Part shown: in pieces, positions 24,459 to 33,615 of the stretch
Numbering within the stretch: position 1 is the stretch's first letter
Layout of the letters: each line of letters begins with the position of its first letter
Source of the DNA: Porphyrobacter sp. TH134
GTDB taxonomy: Bacteria; Pseudomonadota; Alphaproteobacteria; Sphingomonadales; Sphingomonadaceae
Assembly: GCF_002855495.1 (NCBI RefSeq)
Contig: NZ_PKRO01000008.1
Location: 1-64,000 of the forward strand
Reading direction: 5' to 3'
DNA: 64,000 bases
Translations under genes and position numbers: made by a program
Notes under the pieces: model-generated
What the model was told of the DNA's origin: nothing
Database searches by the model: none
The model's input: the letters and a program-made list of their open reading frames with translations, nothing else

Positions 24459-24869
24459 ATGCGCACCCTGTCCGATATTCTCGAAGAGTATGAATTCCTC
24501 GAAGGCGATGATCGCTACGGCTTGCTGATCGAGCTGGGCCGCGAACTGGAACCGATGCCCGAGGTGTTGAAAACCGATGCCACCTTGGTGCGCGGCTGTT
24601 CAGCGGCGGTGTGGGTCTATCCTGCCGGTTCGGACAGCACAGCGCTGCATTTCCTTGCAGACAGCAACGCTGCGATCACCAAGGGCATTGTTGCGCTTGT
24701 CATAGCTGCGGTGCAGGACCGTCCGGCGGCCGAAGTCGCGCAGATCGACGTGATGGGCACGCTTGCCCCGTTTGATCTGAAAAACCAATTGTCGAGCAAT
24801 CGCACCCAGGGCGTGCCCAACATGATCGCACTGGTCAAGGAACACGCAGCGCGGCTGGCGGCAGGCTGA
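24459..24869 (+). CDS. sufE: SufE-family sulfur acceptor
   Basis: 136 residues. The sulfur-accepting Cys is in LVRGCSAAVWVYP, and LIELGRELEPMPE near the start and FDLKNQLSSNRTQGVPNMI near the end are SufE signatures. It takes persulfide from SufS for Fe-S cluster assembly; no suf genes are nearby in the window. The ATG at 24459 (MRTLSDIL) fits the family better than the one at 24441. Its 3' end overlaps the convergent beta-helix gene by 35 bases. Confidence 0.92.
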   Translation: MRTLSDILEEYEFLEGDDRYGLLIELGRELEPMPEVLKTDATLVRGCSAAVWVYPAGSDSTALHFLADSNAAITKGIVALVIAAVQDRPAAEVAQIDVMGTLAPFDLKNQLSSNRTQGVPNMIALVKEHAARLAAG

Positions 24870-26412
24870 CTGCGCCTTCCGGCTCGGTACACGCTGGAGG
24901 AAGCGGGTACTGCCGAAGGGCCTCGGCCACGCTGTTTGCCTCAGGCAGAGAGCCGGCCGGCTCCCAGATAAATCGCGGATCGCGCGTTAGCGGACCGGGA
25001 ACGCGCTGCGGTGGCGCCCAGGTGTTCCGCTCCAGCACGACACCGTCCAGCGGCTGCATCAAGGTTGTCACGAGGGCGCGGTCGCCCCGCTTGACCTTGA
25101 GCGCGTCAAGCATGGCATCTGGCGGCAACGGCGCACCGATGACTGCGTTCAGATAGGCACTCGCCCGGTTTTCGCGAATGCGCACACCCGCCGATGGGCG
25201 CCCATCCTTTGCCGGAAGCGCAGCAATCCAGCTTGGGCGCCCGCCTGCATTTCCGAAAACGGTGTTGTGTTCAATGAGGGAGTTTGTGGCCCCGTACAGC
25301 GCGATGCCATGCTGATTGGCAGGCAAGACAATGTTGCAGCGGATCGTCACGTCGCGCCAATGGCCATCAAAGATAACGATGCCTTGCCAGCCGAACCGAT
25401 CCGTTCTCTGCTGCGATGGCTCGCGAATGGGCGCACGCAGGCACAAGTTGCGCTCGATCATTACCGGGCCGGACGATTGGCGCTCGGGCAACTGTCCCTG
25501 CATGCAATCGGGATGCAGCCGGCCTGGAACGGGCCGCTGGCCGAAGATCGCATTGTCGCGGATGGTCAGATCGCGGCCGGAAAACTGGATACCATCAACC
25601 GAAACACCCGTGACGGCATTCCCCGCCACCAGCACCTTGCGGGCGCGATAGATATTCAACCCGCTTTCCAGATCATGGAGGTGGCTGTTGGTCAAAGTCA
25701 GACAATCGCCGCCAAACTGCAATCCTGACGGCGCCCTGGCCGAAAAATCAGCTGGGTCAGCTTCAGCGAGGCGTGTCGTCCAGCCAATCTCGACGTTATC
25801 CAGCAGGATGTTATCAGCGCGATGCGGACCGGGCGCGTAAGTGGTGGCAAGAAAGCCTGCTTGCGAGGCAGGGGCATCGCCAACAATACGCAAACCGCGC
25901 AGCACGAAATGCGAAGCGCCAGACAGATTGAGCCCGGACAGACGCACATTTGCTGACGGTGCAGCGGCAATTGTCACAAATCCAGCGTTGGCCAATCCTG
26001 ACAGATCAACCAAACCATAGTCGCCATCGGCCAAAAGCAGGGTATCGCCGCTGCGCACGACCGCGCCCCGGCGTTCTGCAAGACGCGTAACGGGCGCCCG
26101 CCCGGTCACGCTGGCAGCGTACCGATCCGCCCGCCACAAGCGTCGCCGATATTCCCCGATCAGGCCGCCTGAAACCAGTGAACGCAGGTCACGCCACGGG
26201 CGCGCGGCACTGCCATCACCAGCGATACTCCCGCGCACCGGATCAACATGGAACACCCGGCCGGAAAGCCGGACATCTTTCGTACAGGACGGAAGCGGGA
26301 TGGTATCAATCGTTCCTTCAGGCGGCGGTGGAGGGCGCGTCCCGGCGCTGAACACCACATAGGCAAGGGCAGCCGCGGCAACGCCGAGCGCCCCTGCTCG
26401 CCCTGCTGACAT
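24835..26412 (-). CDS. Right-handed parallel beta-helix repeat protein (membrane-anchored or secreted)
   Basis: 525 residues. An N-terminal hydrophobic segment (GALGVAAAALAYVVFS) is a signal anchor. The body has many N-rich coils of a beta-helix (LLDNVEIG, LTNSHLHDLESGLNIYRA, LTIRDNAIFG, SLIEHNTVFGNAGG), as in polysaccharide lyases, epimerases and NosD-like proteins. No lyase catalytic triad could be assigned, so the substrate is open. It ends four bases or less from crtZ and may share its transcript. Confidence 0.7.
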   Translation of the reverse strand: MSAGRAGALGVAAAALAYVVFSAGTRPPPPPEGTIDTIPLPSCTKDVRLSGRVFHVDPVRGSIAGDGSAARPWRDLRSLVSGGLIGEYRRRLWRADRYAASVTGRAPVTRLAERRGAVVRSGDTLLLADGDYGLVDLSGLANAGFVTIAAAPSANVRLSGLNLSGASHFVLRGLRIVGDAPASQAGFLATTYAPGPHRADNILLDNVEIGWTTRLAEADPADFSARAPSGLQFGGDCLTLTNSHLHDLESGLNIYRARKVLVAGNAVTGVSVDGIQFSGRDLTIRDNAIFGQRPVPGRLHPDCMQGQLPERQSSGPVMIERNLCLRAPIREPSQQRTDRFGWQGIVIFDGHWRDVTIRCNIVLPANQHGIALYGATNSLIEHNTVFGNAGGRPSWIAALPAKDGRPSAGVRIRENRASAYLNAVIGAPLPPDAMLDALKVKRGDRALVTTLMQPLDGVVLERNTWAPPQRVPGPLTRDPRFIWEPAGSLPEANSVAEALRQYPLPPACTEPEGAVSLPPAALRVP

Positions 26413-26915
26413 CAGGCGATATCGCCTCCGGGTCGCACAACCGCCAGCCCGGCTTCCTTCTGACGCTTTAGCTCTGCCTTAAGCTTGGCCGGATCGCGCG
26501 CGAAGACAAAGCCGAAGCTTACCCCGCCTTCTTTCCCGATGGTCGCATGGTGCAGCTTGTGTGCTTGCACCAGCCGCTTGGCATAGCCCTTGCGCGGCAC
26601 CCACTTCCAGTAACGCTGGTGCACCAGCCCGTCATGGATCAGCGTGTAGATCACGCCGTACAAGGTGATCCCCACCGCAAACCACCACAGCCAGTCCCAA
26701 TACAGCGCGCCGTAGATATACATCGCGGCGTTGATCGAGCCAAAGACGACGGCGAACAAGTCGTTCTTTTCCAGCACGTTATTGTGCGGCTCGTGATGAT
26801 CGCGGTGCCATCCCCAGCCCCAGCCATGCATGATATACTTGTGCGCTACCCAGGCGAACACTTCCATCCCGATCAACGAGGACATGACGGTCAGGAACAC
26901 TTCAAGCCAGCTCAT
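26412..26915 (-). CDS. crtZ: Beta-carotene 3-hydroxylase CrtZ
   Basis: 167 residues, membrane di-iron hydroxylase. His motifs are HKYIMHGWGWGWHRDHHEPH, HDGLVHQRY and HKLHHA, with four spans between. It adds 3-hydroxyl groups to beta-ionone rings, giving zeaxanthin-type end groups. Its start overlaps the crtW stop by four bases, so the two are co-translated and could make 3-hydroxy-4-keto rings (astaxanthin type). Confidence 0.96.
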   Translation of the reverse strand: MSWLEVFLTVMSSLIGMEVFAWVAHKYIMHGWGWGWHRDHHEPHNNVLEKNDLFAVVFGSINAAMYIYGALYWDWLWWFAVGITLYGVIYTLIHDGLVHQRYWKWVPRKGYAKRLVQAHKLHHATIGKEGGVSFGFVFARDPAKLKAELKRQKEAGLAVVRPGGDIA

Positions 26916-27697
26916 GCGGGCACCTTTGCTGTCTGTTCAACCTGGCCCACCCCTGCCCGGCGCGCGCCTGGCAAACCCCACCACGGCACATCGGGGCGCC
27001 GGTGATGTTCGAGATGATAGCCGAAATGAAAACACGAGGCGAGACTGGCGAGAGTGCCGAAATCCTCGCTGCGGGTGTTATGGCGGTCAGCAAACTCAGC
27101 CGCACCGGGGCCGGTTTCATGGCAGTGCGGACGGAAGGTGCCGAAGTAAAATAATTGGAGCGAAGAGCCCAAGGCAGGCAATCCGTAAAGCAGCACGATC
27201 TGCGCCATCGGGATATCCAGCACCAGCCAGTAAATCCCTACGACGGTGTGGACGAACAGGATCGACCGCCAGCCGAAATAGCGCCGAAAAAAGGTGCCAT
27301 ACCACCGCCAGAAATTATCCGGGTGATGTTCGTCGAAATCAGGATCGCCCGCGCGGCCTGCCAGCTTGTGATGGGCAAAATGCGCATCGCGCAATTGCCG
27401 CCAGGCAAAGCCTGCGTAAAGCGCCAGCAACACTGCCCCGATCACGCCGTTCAGCCGCGGACGGCCCGGCACAAGACTGCCATGCATCGCATCATGGCAA
27501 ACGATGAACACGCCAACTGACAGCCAGCATTGCACCATCGCCATGGCCAGCGCGAAGGGCAGGTTGCTCCACGTCAGCTCAAAAACGAACATCGCATAGG
27601 CGTGGATCGCCAGCCAGCTTCCAGCGATAGCAAGCCCAAGCGCAAGGCCAACCACGCGCTGCACCGAACGATCAGGAAGGACGAAATTCGCGGTCAT
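26912..27697 (-). CDS. crtW: Beta-carotene 4-ketolase CrtW
   Basis: 261 residues. His boxes are HDAMHGSL, HFAHHKLAG and HLEHHRRPD, plus PHCHETG, and membrane spans match the CrtW (fatty-acid-desaturase-like) fold. It oxidises C4 of the beta-ionone ring to a ketone. The start is the ATG at 27697 (MTANFVLPDRS). It is the first gene of crtW-crtZ; other carotenoid genes (crtE, B, I, Y) are not in the window. Confidence 0.95.
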   Translation of the reverse strand: MTANFVLPDRSVQRVVGLALGLAIAGSWLAIHAYAMFVFELTWSNLPFALAMAMVQCWLSVGVFIVCHDAMHGSLVPGRPRLNGVIGAVLLALYAGFAWRQLRDAHFAHHKLAGRAGDPDFDEHHPDNFWRWYGTFFRRYFGWRSILFVHTVVGIYWLVLDIPMAQIVLLYGLPALGSSLQLFYFGTFRPHCHETGPGAAEFADRHNTRSEDFGTLASLASCFHFGYHLEHHRRPDVPWWGLPGARRAGVGQVEQTAKVPA

Positions 27698-27960
27698 CGT
27701 GGAAAGGATACGCAGGCAGCAGTCATGTGGTTGCGTATAGAAGCTGGAAGCGCGGTGGCAAATGCGTTTGCACAGGCGCGGCTTGCGCTCGCGGCAGAGC
27801 CAACCCGGGCTTCGGGCCGCGAAGCGCCGGGTTAACTTGATCGTTAAGCTTATGTGGCAACGCGATAACCCGGCCCGTAATGTGCGAAACTGACCTGCAC
27901 GCCTGTACCCGCGTTCAGCAGGCCAGCCCAGCCACGCGGTGCGATGCAGGGCGCAATAGT

Positions 27961-29055
27961 ATGAATGAACTGAAGATTTCCCATGACACCGCGATGTTTG
28001 AAGTGCCGGCTGTCGTTGATGCAAAGGGCAAACTGACCGAGCCGTGCATCCGCGAGGCCGCAGGGATGATGGATCGTTACGGTCTGGTTATTCTGACCAA
28101 TCTCCTATCGGATGAGGAAGCGGATTTCGGCCTTGAGCTGATGCGCCAGACTGTAAACGATCCTGCCCGCCACCGGTCATCCTTCGCCAGCGAAACAGAC
28201 AATCTTTACGTGCGCCGCGACTTTTGCTCGCTGCCGTCGACCCCGCCGGTGATGCGCTTTGCAGGCACTTTGACCCAGCGCCTTGAGGGTATTCTGTCAG
28301 AGTTTTGCGGCCGGTCGCGTCCGCTGCTCGAAATCGCGACCTTCACCAGCTATTGGGGCTCGTCCCATCAATATATTCATCGCGACCCGTCAGGTGTCAT
28401 CAGCCTGTTTGCTGCGGTCGAAGATGTTTCAGATCAACAGGGCGGGACGGTGTTTGTACCGGGCACCCATATGTATGGCGGCGCTGCCAATACGCATGGC
28501 GGCCAAGCCTATGAATTGATGGAGTTGTTCCGCACAAAAACCAATGCCCGCATTGCGATCTACAACCTGAAAAAACTGTGGCGGATGCGCCAGGACACGC
28601 CGGCGCGGCTGGCGCCGGGCGAATTTCTTGATCGGGTGTTCTCGGTTAAATGGGACCAGCACCAGCCCAATATCTTGCGGTTTGCGCTGGGAAAGAATTC
28701 CCAGTTCAGCCTGCGCGACATTGGCCCTGTGACGCTGTGGAAGCTGTATCGCCGGCGCAAGACGCTCGCCGCCCTGTTCCGCCCGGTTCAGGTGGCGCCG
28801 CGCAAAGGCACAGTGATCCTCTATCGGAGCGACTTGCTGCATGCTGGGCCGGACAACCGATCGCAACATCCCCGGCGGTTCTTCGGAATGAGCATCGCGC
28901 GCGACATTATCGAGGCGAAATACTGGCACGACGGCTATTCGCCGCACCCCACCCTGACCGCGCAGCCCGTGTCTTTTGGCGATCTTCTGGATGGCCCTGC
29001 CCTGACCGAACCGCCCCAGGCCCTCGCGCCGCCCGTCAGCGCCGTGGCGCGGTAA
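27961..29055 (+). CDS. Phytanoyl-CoA dioxygenase (PhyH) family Fe(II)/2-oxoglutarate oxygenase
   Basis: 364 residues. A central double-stranded beta-helix carries the metal site: HxD in YIHRDPSGV, the second His in LLHAGPDNRS, and the 2-oxoglutarate-binding Arg nearby (HPRRFFG). GRYG-like MMDRYGLVILTNLL marks the N-terminal PhyH start. It would hydroxylate or modify a small lipid-like substrate. Divergent from crtW, so a carotenoid or a fatty acid is possible, but nothing in the sequence fixes it. An earlier start at 27880 lacks support. Confidence 0.72.
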   Translation: MNELKISHDTAMFEVPAVVDAKGKLTEPCIREAAGMMDRYGLVILTNLLSDEEADFGLELMRQTVNDPARHRSSFASETDNLYVRRDFCSLPSTPPVMRFAGTLTQRLEGILSEFCGRSRPLLEIATFTSYWGSSHQYIHRDPSGVISLFAAVEDVSDQQGGTVFVPGTHMYGGAANTHGGQAYELMELFRTKTNARIAIYNLKKLWRMRQDTPARLAPGEFLDRVFSVKWDQHQPNILRFALGKNSQFSLRDIGPVTLWKLYRRRKTLAALFRPVQVAPRKGTVILYRSDLLHAGPDNRSQHPRRFFGMSIARDIIEAKYWHDGYSPHPTLTAQPVSFGDLLDGPALTEPPQALAPPVSAVAR

Positions 29056-29077
29056 AGACCCACGCCGCCGCGCGGCA

Positions 29078-29494
29078 TTACTCCGCTTGCGGAAAGAAGA
29101 ACGCGCGCAGATGTTCGCCGATGCGGGCCGGGCGCAGGGTCTCAGCGTCAATGCAGCACCAGGATGATTGCACTTCGGCCAGCACTTCCTCGCCGCGTTT
29201 GATCAGCGTGGAATAGAACGCCCGCGCACCGTTGAAGCGTTCCAGCACGGTCTGGGCGATCACATCGTCTTCAAGAAAGGCGGGTTTGCGGTAGGTGATT
29301 TCGTGCTTCAGCGCGACCCACGCCTTGCTGGCCACGTCTTCGGCCGGTGCGATCCCGCGCCAATGCGCCAGCACGGCATCCTGCACCCAGTTCAGATAGC
29401 GCGCGTTGTTCACGTGCCCCATGAAGTCGATGTCGCCCGGCTGGACGATGATCGGATGAAGAAAGGCCGCGGCAGGGGATTCGTTTGCTGACAT
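29078..29494 (-). CDS. YbgC/FadM-type acyl-CoA thioesterase
   Basis: 138 residues, single hotdog domain. The catalytic-type motif is DIDFMGHVNNARYLNWVQDAVLAHW (Asp with HVNN), followed by KHEITYRKPAFLEDDVIAQT. It hydrolyses acyl- or hydroxybenzoyl-type CoA esters; the chain length is unknown. It is convergent with the PhyH-family gene and divergent from leuC. Confidence 0.88.
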   Translation of the reverse strand: MSANESPAAAFLHPIIVQPGDIDFMGHVNNARYLNWVQDAVLAHWRGIAPAEDVASKAWVALKHEITYRKPAFLEDDVIAQTVLERFNGARAFYSTLIKRGEEVLAEVQSSWCCIDAETLRPARIGEHLRAFFFPQAE

Positions 29495-29508
29495 GATTGT
29501 AAGCTAGC

Positions 29509-29562
29509 GCAAGATTATGACAATTTCCACCAACGCGTCTCGGTGAAATGCCGCAATCTTGC
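29509..29562. promoter_or_regulatory. Inverted repeat in the leuC upstream region
   Basis: GCAAGATT (29509-29516) and AATCTTGC (29555-29562) form an 8-bp inverted repeat enclosing CACC/GGTG. It lies between the divergent thioesterase and leuC starts. It could form an RNA stem in a leuC leader or be an operator. Low support. Confidence 0.3.
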
Positions 29563-29623
29563 CACGGCTCGGCAATCGTGACTATTGGGCCGCACTTTCA
29601 CCCTCCGGATAATGGACCCGATC

Positions 29624-31054
29624 ATGGCCAGCCGCCCTCGCACGCTCTACGAAAAGATCTGGGACGCGCATGTTGTTGAGACGCGTGATGATGGGACCGC
29701 GCTGATCTATATTGATCGCCATCTGGTGCATGAAGTCACCAGCCCGCAGGCGTTTGAAGCGCTCAAGGTTGCCGGGCGCCCGGTGCGCAGACCCGAGCTG
29801 ACGCTGGCGGTGCCCGATCACAACCTGCCGACCACGCCCCGCCTGGACGCGGCGGGCAAGCCTGTGCCGATTGTCGATGTCGAAAGCGCAGCCCAGCTCG
29901 CCGCTCTCGAAGTCAACGCGCCTGCCTTTGGCATCCGTTACATCCCGGCGACCGCGAAGGAGCAGGGGATCGTCCATGTCGTGGGCCCGGAACAGGGCTT
30001 TTCGCTGCCCGGCACCACCATCGTGTGCGGCGATTCCCACACCGCCTGCCACGGCGGATTGGGCGCGCTGGCTTTCGGTATCGGCACCAGTGAGGTCGAG
30101 CATGTGCTGGCAACCCAAACGCTGCTGCTCCAGCAATCCAGACCGATGGAAGTGCGCGTGGATGGCGATATTGGTCCCGGCATCAGCGCCAAAGACCTGA
30201 TCCTGCACATTATCGGCCGGATCGGGGCGGCAGGCGGGTCGGGTTACGTGATCGAGTATCGCGGCGCCGTGTTCCAGCGTATGACTGTCGAGGAACGCCT
30301 CACGGTTTGCAACATGAGCATCGAGGCGGGCGCACGTGCAGGGCTGATCGCGCCCGACGACATCACCTTTGCCTATCTCAAGGGCCGTCCGATGGCGCCC
30401 AAGGGCGCGGAATGGGACGCGGCGGTCGCCTACTGGCGCACGCTCCATACGGATGAAGGCGCGGTGTTCGCCAAATCCGTCACGATCAACGCCGCCGATG
30501 TCGAACCCAGCGTCACCTGGGGCACCAGCCCCGAGGACGTCGTGGCGATTGGCGGGCGTGTGCCTTCGCCTGAAGACTTCGCCGACGAAGCAAAGCGCGT
30601 CGCTGCGCAGAAATCACTCGACTACATGGGCCTCACCCCCGGCATGGCGATGACGGACGTCTCCATCGAGAACGTCTTCATCGGCAGCTGCACCAACAGC
30701 CGCATCGAAGACCTGCGCGCCGCCGCTGCGATCCTGAAGGGGCGCCGCAAGGCCGACAACGTGCGCTGGGCGATCGTCGTGCCCGGATCGGGCCTGGTGA
30801 AGGCCATGGCCGAGGAAGAGGGTCTCGACCGGATTTTCACCGAAGCGGGCTTCGAATGGCGCGAGCCGGGCTGTTCGGCCTGTCTCGGCATGAACCCCGA
30901 CAAAGTCCCCCCGGGCGAACGCTGCGCTTCGACCAGCAACCGCAACTTCGTCGGCCGCCAAGGCCCGGGCGCGCGCACGCATCTTGTCTCGCCTGCGATG
31001 GCGGCGGCTGCCGCTGTGACCGGGCGTCTCGCCGATGTGCGTGCGCTTGTCTGA
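29624..31054 (+). CDS. leuC: 3-Isopropylmalate dehydratase large subunit
   Basis: 476 residues from [16 protein letters not shown] at 29624; an in-frame ATG at 29612 would add four residues. Aconitase-superfamily signatures are [30 protein letters not shown] and the 4Fe-4S ligands in [12 protein letters not shown] and [10 protein letters not shown]. With LeuD it isomerises isopropylmalate in leucine biosynthesis. It is followed by a small ORF and leuD on the same strand. Confidence 0.97.
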   Translation: MASRPRTLYEKIWDAHVVETRDDGTALIYIDRHLVHEVTSPQAFEALKVAGRPVRRPELTLAVPDHNLPTTPRLDAAGKPVPIVDVESAAQLAALEVNAPAFGIRYIPATAKEQGIVHVVGPEQGFSLPGTTIVCGDSHTACHGGLGALAFGIGTSEVEHVLATQTLLLQQSRPMEVRVDGDIGPGISAKDLILHIIGRIGAAGGSGYVIEYRGAVFQRMTVEERLTVCNMSIEAGARAGLIAPDDITFAYLKGRPMAPKGAEWDAAVAYWRTLHTDEGAVFAKSVTINAADVEPSVTWGTSPEDVVAIGGRVPSPEDFADEAKRVAAQKSLDYMGLTPGMAMTDVSIENVFIGSCTNSRIEDLRAAAAILKGRRKADNVRWAIVVPGSGLVKAMAEEEGLDRIFTEAGFEWREPGCSACLGMNPDKVPPGERCASTSNRNFVGRQGPGARTHLVSPAMAAAAAVTGRLADVRALV

Positions 31055-31098
31055 CGCCAACCCTTGAACAACCGCCAAGTGAAGCGCATGGAAAGCCC

Positions 31099-31275
31099 AT
31101 GACCGACAAGCCCAAGAATAACACCGCCCGCAACGCTGCGATTGCCGCGGCAGGTGCCATCGGATCGGCAGCCATCGCTGCCGCGCTGCTCTATGCGGGC
31201 AAGCGCAAGAAGAAGCCGAACAATCAGGCCCAATCCGGCCCGATCCCCTCGGGCGAGCCGCCGCAGACAGATTAA
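31099..31275 (+). CDS. Small Ala-rich single-span membrane protein between leuC and leuD
   Basis: 58 residues. A polar N-terminus (MTDKPKNNTARN) precedes a span of Ala/Gly/Ile (AAIAAAGAIGSAAIAAALLYAG), then KRKKKPNN and a Pro/Ser-rich tail. GGAAAG precedes the ATG. No family recognised. Being inside the leuC-leuD unit it should be co-expressed with leucine biosynthesis, but a functional link is not evident. Confidence 0.55.
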   Translation: MTDKPKNNTARNAAIAAAGAIGSAAIAAALLYAGKRKKKPNNQAQSGPIPSGEPPQTD

Positions 31276-31287
31276 GGACTACCGCCC

Positions 31288-31890
31288 ATGCAGCCCCTTA
31301 CCCGCGTCGAAGGCCGCGCCATCCCGCTTGGTCTCAAGAATGTCGACACCGACATCATCATCCCGGCCAAATGGCTCAAGACCATCAGCCGCGAAGGCCT
31401 CGGCGCGGGCGCCTTCGAAGTACTGCGGGCAGAACCGGGCAATGTCTTCGACGATCCTGCCTACAAGGGCGCGCCGATCCTGATCGCGGGCGACAATTAT
31501 GGGTGCGGTTCCAGCCGCGAGCATGCGGCCTGGGCGATGCTCGATCTCGGCATCCGCGTGGTGATCGCACCGAGCTTTTCCGACATCCATTCGGGCAATG
31601 CGGTCAAGAACGGCATCCTGCCCGTGGTGTTGCCGCAGGACGCTGTCGACCGGCTGCTTGAAGTCGCGCGCGAAGGGCAGACGATCACGGTCGATCTCGA
31701 AAGCCAGACCGTGACCACCCCTTATCAGGATCGCTTCACGTTCGAGATCGATCCGTTCCGCAAGCATTGTCTGCTCAACGGCCTCGACGAGGTGGGCCTC
31801 ACGATGGCGCGCGGCGAGGCGATCGGCAGTTTCGAGGCCAGCCGCACCGCCGCCCAGCCGTGGCTGATGCGCGGCACTGAGGCCGCATAG
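31288..31890 (+). CDS. leuD: 3-Isopropylmalate dehydratase small subunit
   Basis: 200 residues, the usual LeuD length. Motifs are [16 protein letters not shown] near the start and [16 protein letters not shown] (substrate-binding swivelling domain), then [15 protein letters not shown]. It forms the LeuCD heterodimer. A GGA-rich sequence stands 10 bases before the ATG. Confidence 0.97.
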   Translation: MQPLTRVEGRAIPLGLKNVDTDIIIPAKWLKTISREGLGAGAFEVLRAEPGNVFDDPAYKGAPILIAGDNYGCGSSREHAAWAMLDLGIRVVIAPSFSDIHSGNAVKNGILPVVLPQDAVDRLLEVAREGQTITVDLESQTVTTPYQDRFTFEIDPFRKHCLLNGLDEVGLTMARGEAIGSFEASRTAAQPWLMRGTEAA

Positions 31891-31912
31891 ACTTACAATA
31901 CCGGGAGAGGAC

Positions 31913-32914
31913 ATGATGAAAGCCATTCGCACCCACCAGACCGGCGGGCCTGAAACCCTGACGCTCGACGAGGTCGATACCCCCGTCCCCGGCGCGGGCG
32001 AAGTGCTGGTTGCGGTGAAGGCCTGCGCGATCAATTATCCCGATGGCCTCATCATCCGCGACATGTACCAGTTCAAGCCGCAGCGCCCCTTCTCGCCCGG
32101 TGGCGAGATCAGCGGCGTGATCGAAGCGGTTGGCGAGGGTGTCGAAGGCTTCGCGGTGGGTGACCGCGTGCTCGCCGGGATCGGCAATGGCGGCCTTGCG
32201 GAAAAGGTCGTCGTCCCCGCAGGCCGGATGTTCAAGGTACCCGGCGGCGTGCCGTTCGAGAAAGCCGCATCGCTGCTGATGACCTACGGCACCACCATCC
32301 ACGGGCTGAAGGATCGCGGCCATGTCAAGGCAGGCGACACCGTGCTGATCTTGGGCGCGGCGGGCGGCGTGGGGCTTTCGGCGATCGAGCTCGCCAAGGC
32401 TTTTGGCGCGCGCGTGGTCGCGGCGGTGTCTTCGGAAGCCAAGGGCGAAGTTGCGAAGAAGGCCGGGGCCGACGAGGTCGTGATCTACCCGCGCGACGCC
32501 ATGGACAAGGATGCCTCCAAGGCGCTCGCCGAAGCCTTCAAGCAGGCCTGCGGCCCGAACGGCGCGAACATCGTCTATGACATTGTCGGCGGGCAATATT
32601 CCGAGCCTGCCCTGCGCGCCATCGCGTGGGAGGGCCGCTTCCTGGTGGTCGGCTTCCCCGCCGGGATCGCCAAGATGCCGCTCAATCTCACCCTGCTGAA
32701 GTCCTGCGACATCTGCGGCGTGTTCTGGGGCGCTTTCACCGCGCGCGATCCCGAAGGCTTCCACGCACAAGTAAACGAACTGTTCGATCTGATGGCTGCG
32801 GGCAAGATCGACCCATTGGTCAGCGAAACATTCCCGCTTGAGCGCGCCGGCGATGCCATTGCCAAGCTCGAAGCGCGCGAGGCGGTCGGCAAGCTGGTTG
32901 TGACGATGGGATAG
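31913..32914 (+). CDS. Zinc-independent NADPH:quinone oxidoreductase (MDR family)
   Basis: 333 residues. GroES-like N-terminal domain (FKPQRPFSPGGEISGVIEAVGEGVEGFAVGDRV) and a Rossmann domain with LILGAAGGVGLSAIELAKAF (NADPH) and GRFLVVGFPAGI. It lacks the zinc ligands of alcohol dehydrogenases. Reduction of quinones or enones is expected; the substrate is unknown. Two adjacent ATGs (31913, 31916) follow GAGAGG. Downstream of leuD, possibly by read-through. Confidence 0.88.
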   Translation: MMKAIRTHQTGGPETLTLDEVDTPVPGAGEVLVAVKACAINYPDGLIIRDMYQFKPQRPFSPGGEISGVIEAVGEGVEGFAVGDRVLAGIGNGGLAEKVVVPAGRMFKVPGGVPFEKAASLLMTYGTTIHGLKDRGHVKAGDTVLILGAAGGVGLSAIELAKAFGARVVAAVSSEAKGEVAKKAGADEVVIYPRDAMDKDASKALAEAFKQACGPNGANIVYDIVGGQYSEPALRAIAWEGRFLVVGFPAGIAKMPLNLTLLKSCDICGVFWGAFTARDPEGFHAQVNELFDLMAAGKIDPLVSETFPLERAGDAIAKLEAREAVGKLVVTMG

Positions 32915-33012
32915 TGTCTCCTTATTGTGATCGGGGGGCGCGGCTTCGCCCTTGAAGCCGCGCCCGCCCACCTCTAACGTCTTGGCCGGATCGTACCCGA
33001 AGGGACACTAGA

Positions 33013-33336
33013 ATGACCGATTTCAAGGACCGCGAACGCGCTGAAGAAGCCAAGTTTGCGCTGGACAACGAAACCGCCTTCCGCATCGCCGCGCGCCGCA
33101 ACCGCCTGCTTGGCGAATGGGCCGCCGGATTGATGAAGCTGACGCCCGAGGAGGCTGATGCCTACCGCAAGGCGGTGGTGCAGGCCGACTTCGAAGAGTC
33201 GGGTGATGAGGACGTGGTGCGCAAGCTGCTTGGCGATCTGACCGCAGCGCAAACCGATATCAGCGAGGCTGATATTCGCGCCAAGCTTGAAGAAATGAAC
33301 GTCGAAGCCCGCCGCCAACTGCTCGGCGGGGTGTAA
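33013..33336 (+). CDS. F1-ATPase inhibitor zeta subunit (DUF1476)
   Basis: 107 residues, all-helical. Family signatures are FKDRERAEEAKFALDNETAFRI at the N-terminus (inhibitory region) and AARRNRLLGEWAAGLM. The zeta subunit inserts its N-terminus into the F1 catalytic interface of alphaproteobacterial ATP synthases to block ATP hydrolysis. It is next to bolA, the usual neighbour in Sphingomonadales. Confidence 0.92.
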   Translation: MTDFKDRERAEEAKFALDNETAFRIAARRNRLLGEWAAGLMKLTPEEADAYRKAVVQADFEESGDEDVVRKLLGDLTAAQTDISEADIRAKLEEMNVEARRQLLGGV

Positions 33337-33339
33337 ACC

Positions 33340-33573
33340 ATGCCGATGACCGCGACTGCAATCGAAGAAGCGATACGCACCGCGCTTCCCGGTGCAACGG
33401 TTGAGCTGACCGATCTTGCCGGCGACAATGATCACTGGGCTGCAACCGTCACCGCCCCTCAGTTCGCCGGCCTGAGCCGTGTCGCCCAGCACAAGCTGGT
33501 CTATGCCGCATTCGGCGGGCGGATGGGCGGGGAACTGCATGCCTTGCAAGTCACCACCGTGGTCCCCACGTAA
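33340..33573 (+). CDS. BolA/IbaG-family protein
   Basis: 77 residues, single BolA domain: IEEAIRTALPGATVELTDLAGDNDHWAATV, then FAGLSRVAQHKLVYAAFGGRMGGELHAL with the conserved His that shares a 2Fe-2S cluster with monothiol glutaredoxins. It lies just before grxD, the classic BolA-Grx4 pair. Start at 33340 or the ATG at 33346. Confidence 0.92.
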   Translation: MPMTATAIEEAIRTALPGATVELTDLAGDNDHWAATVTAPQFAGLSRVAQHKLVYAAFGGRMGGELHALQVTTVVPT

Positions 33574-33615
33574 TAAAGCAACATTCAACCTCACGCATCA
33601 GGGGCGCACCGCACC

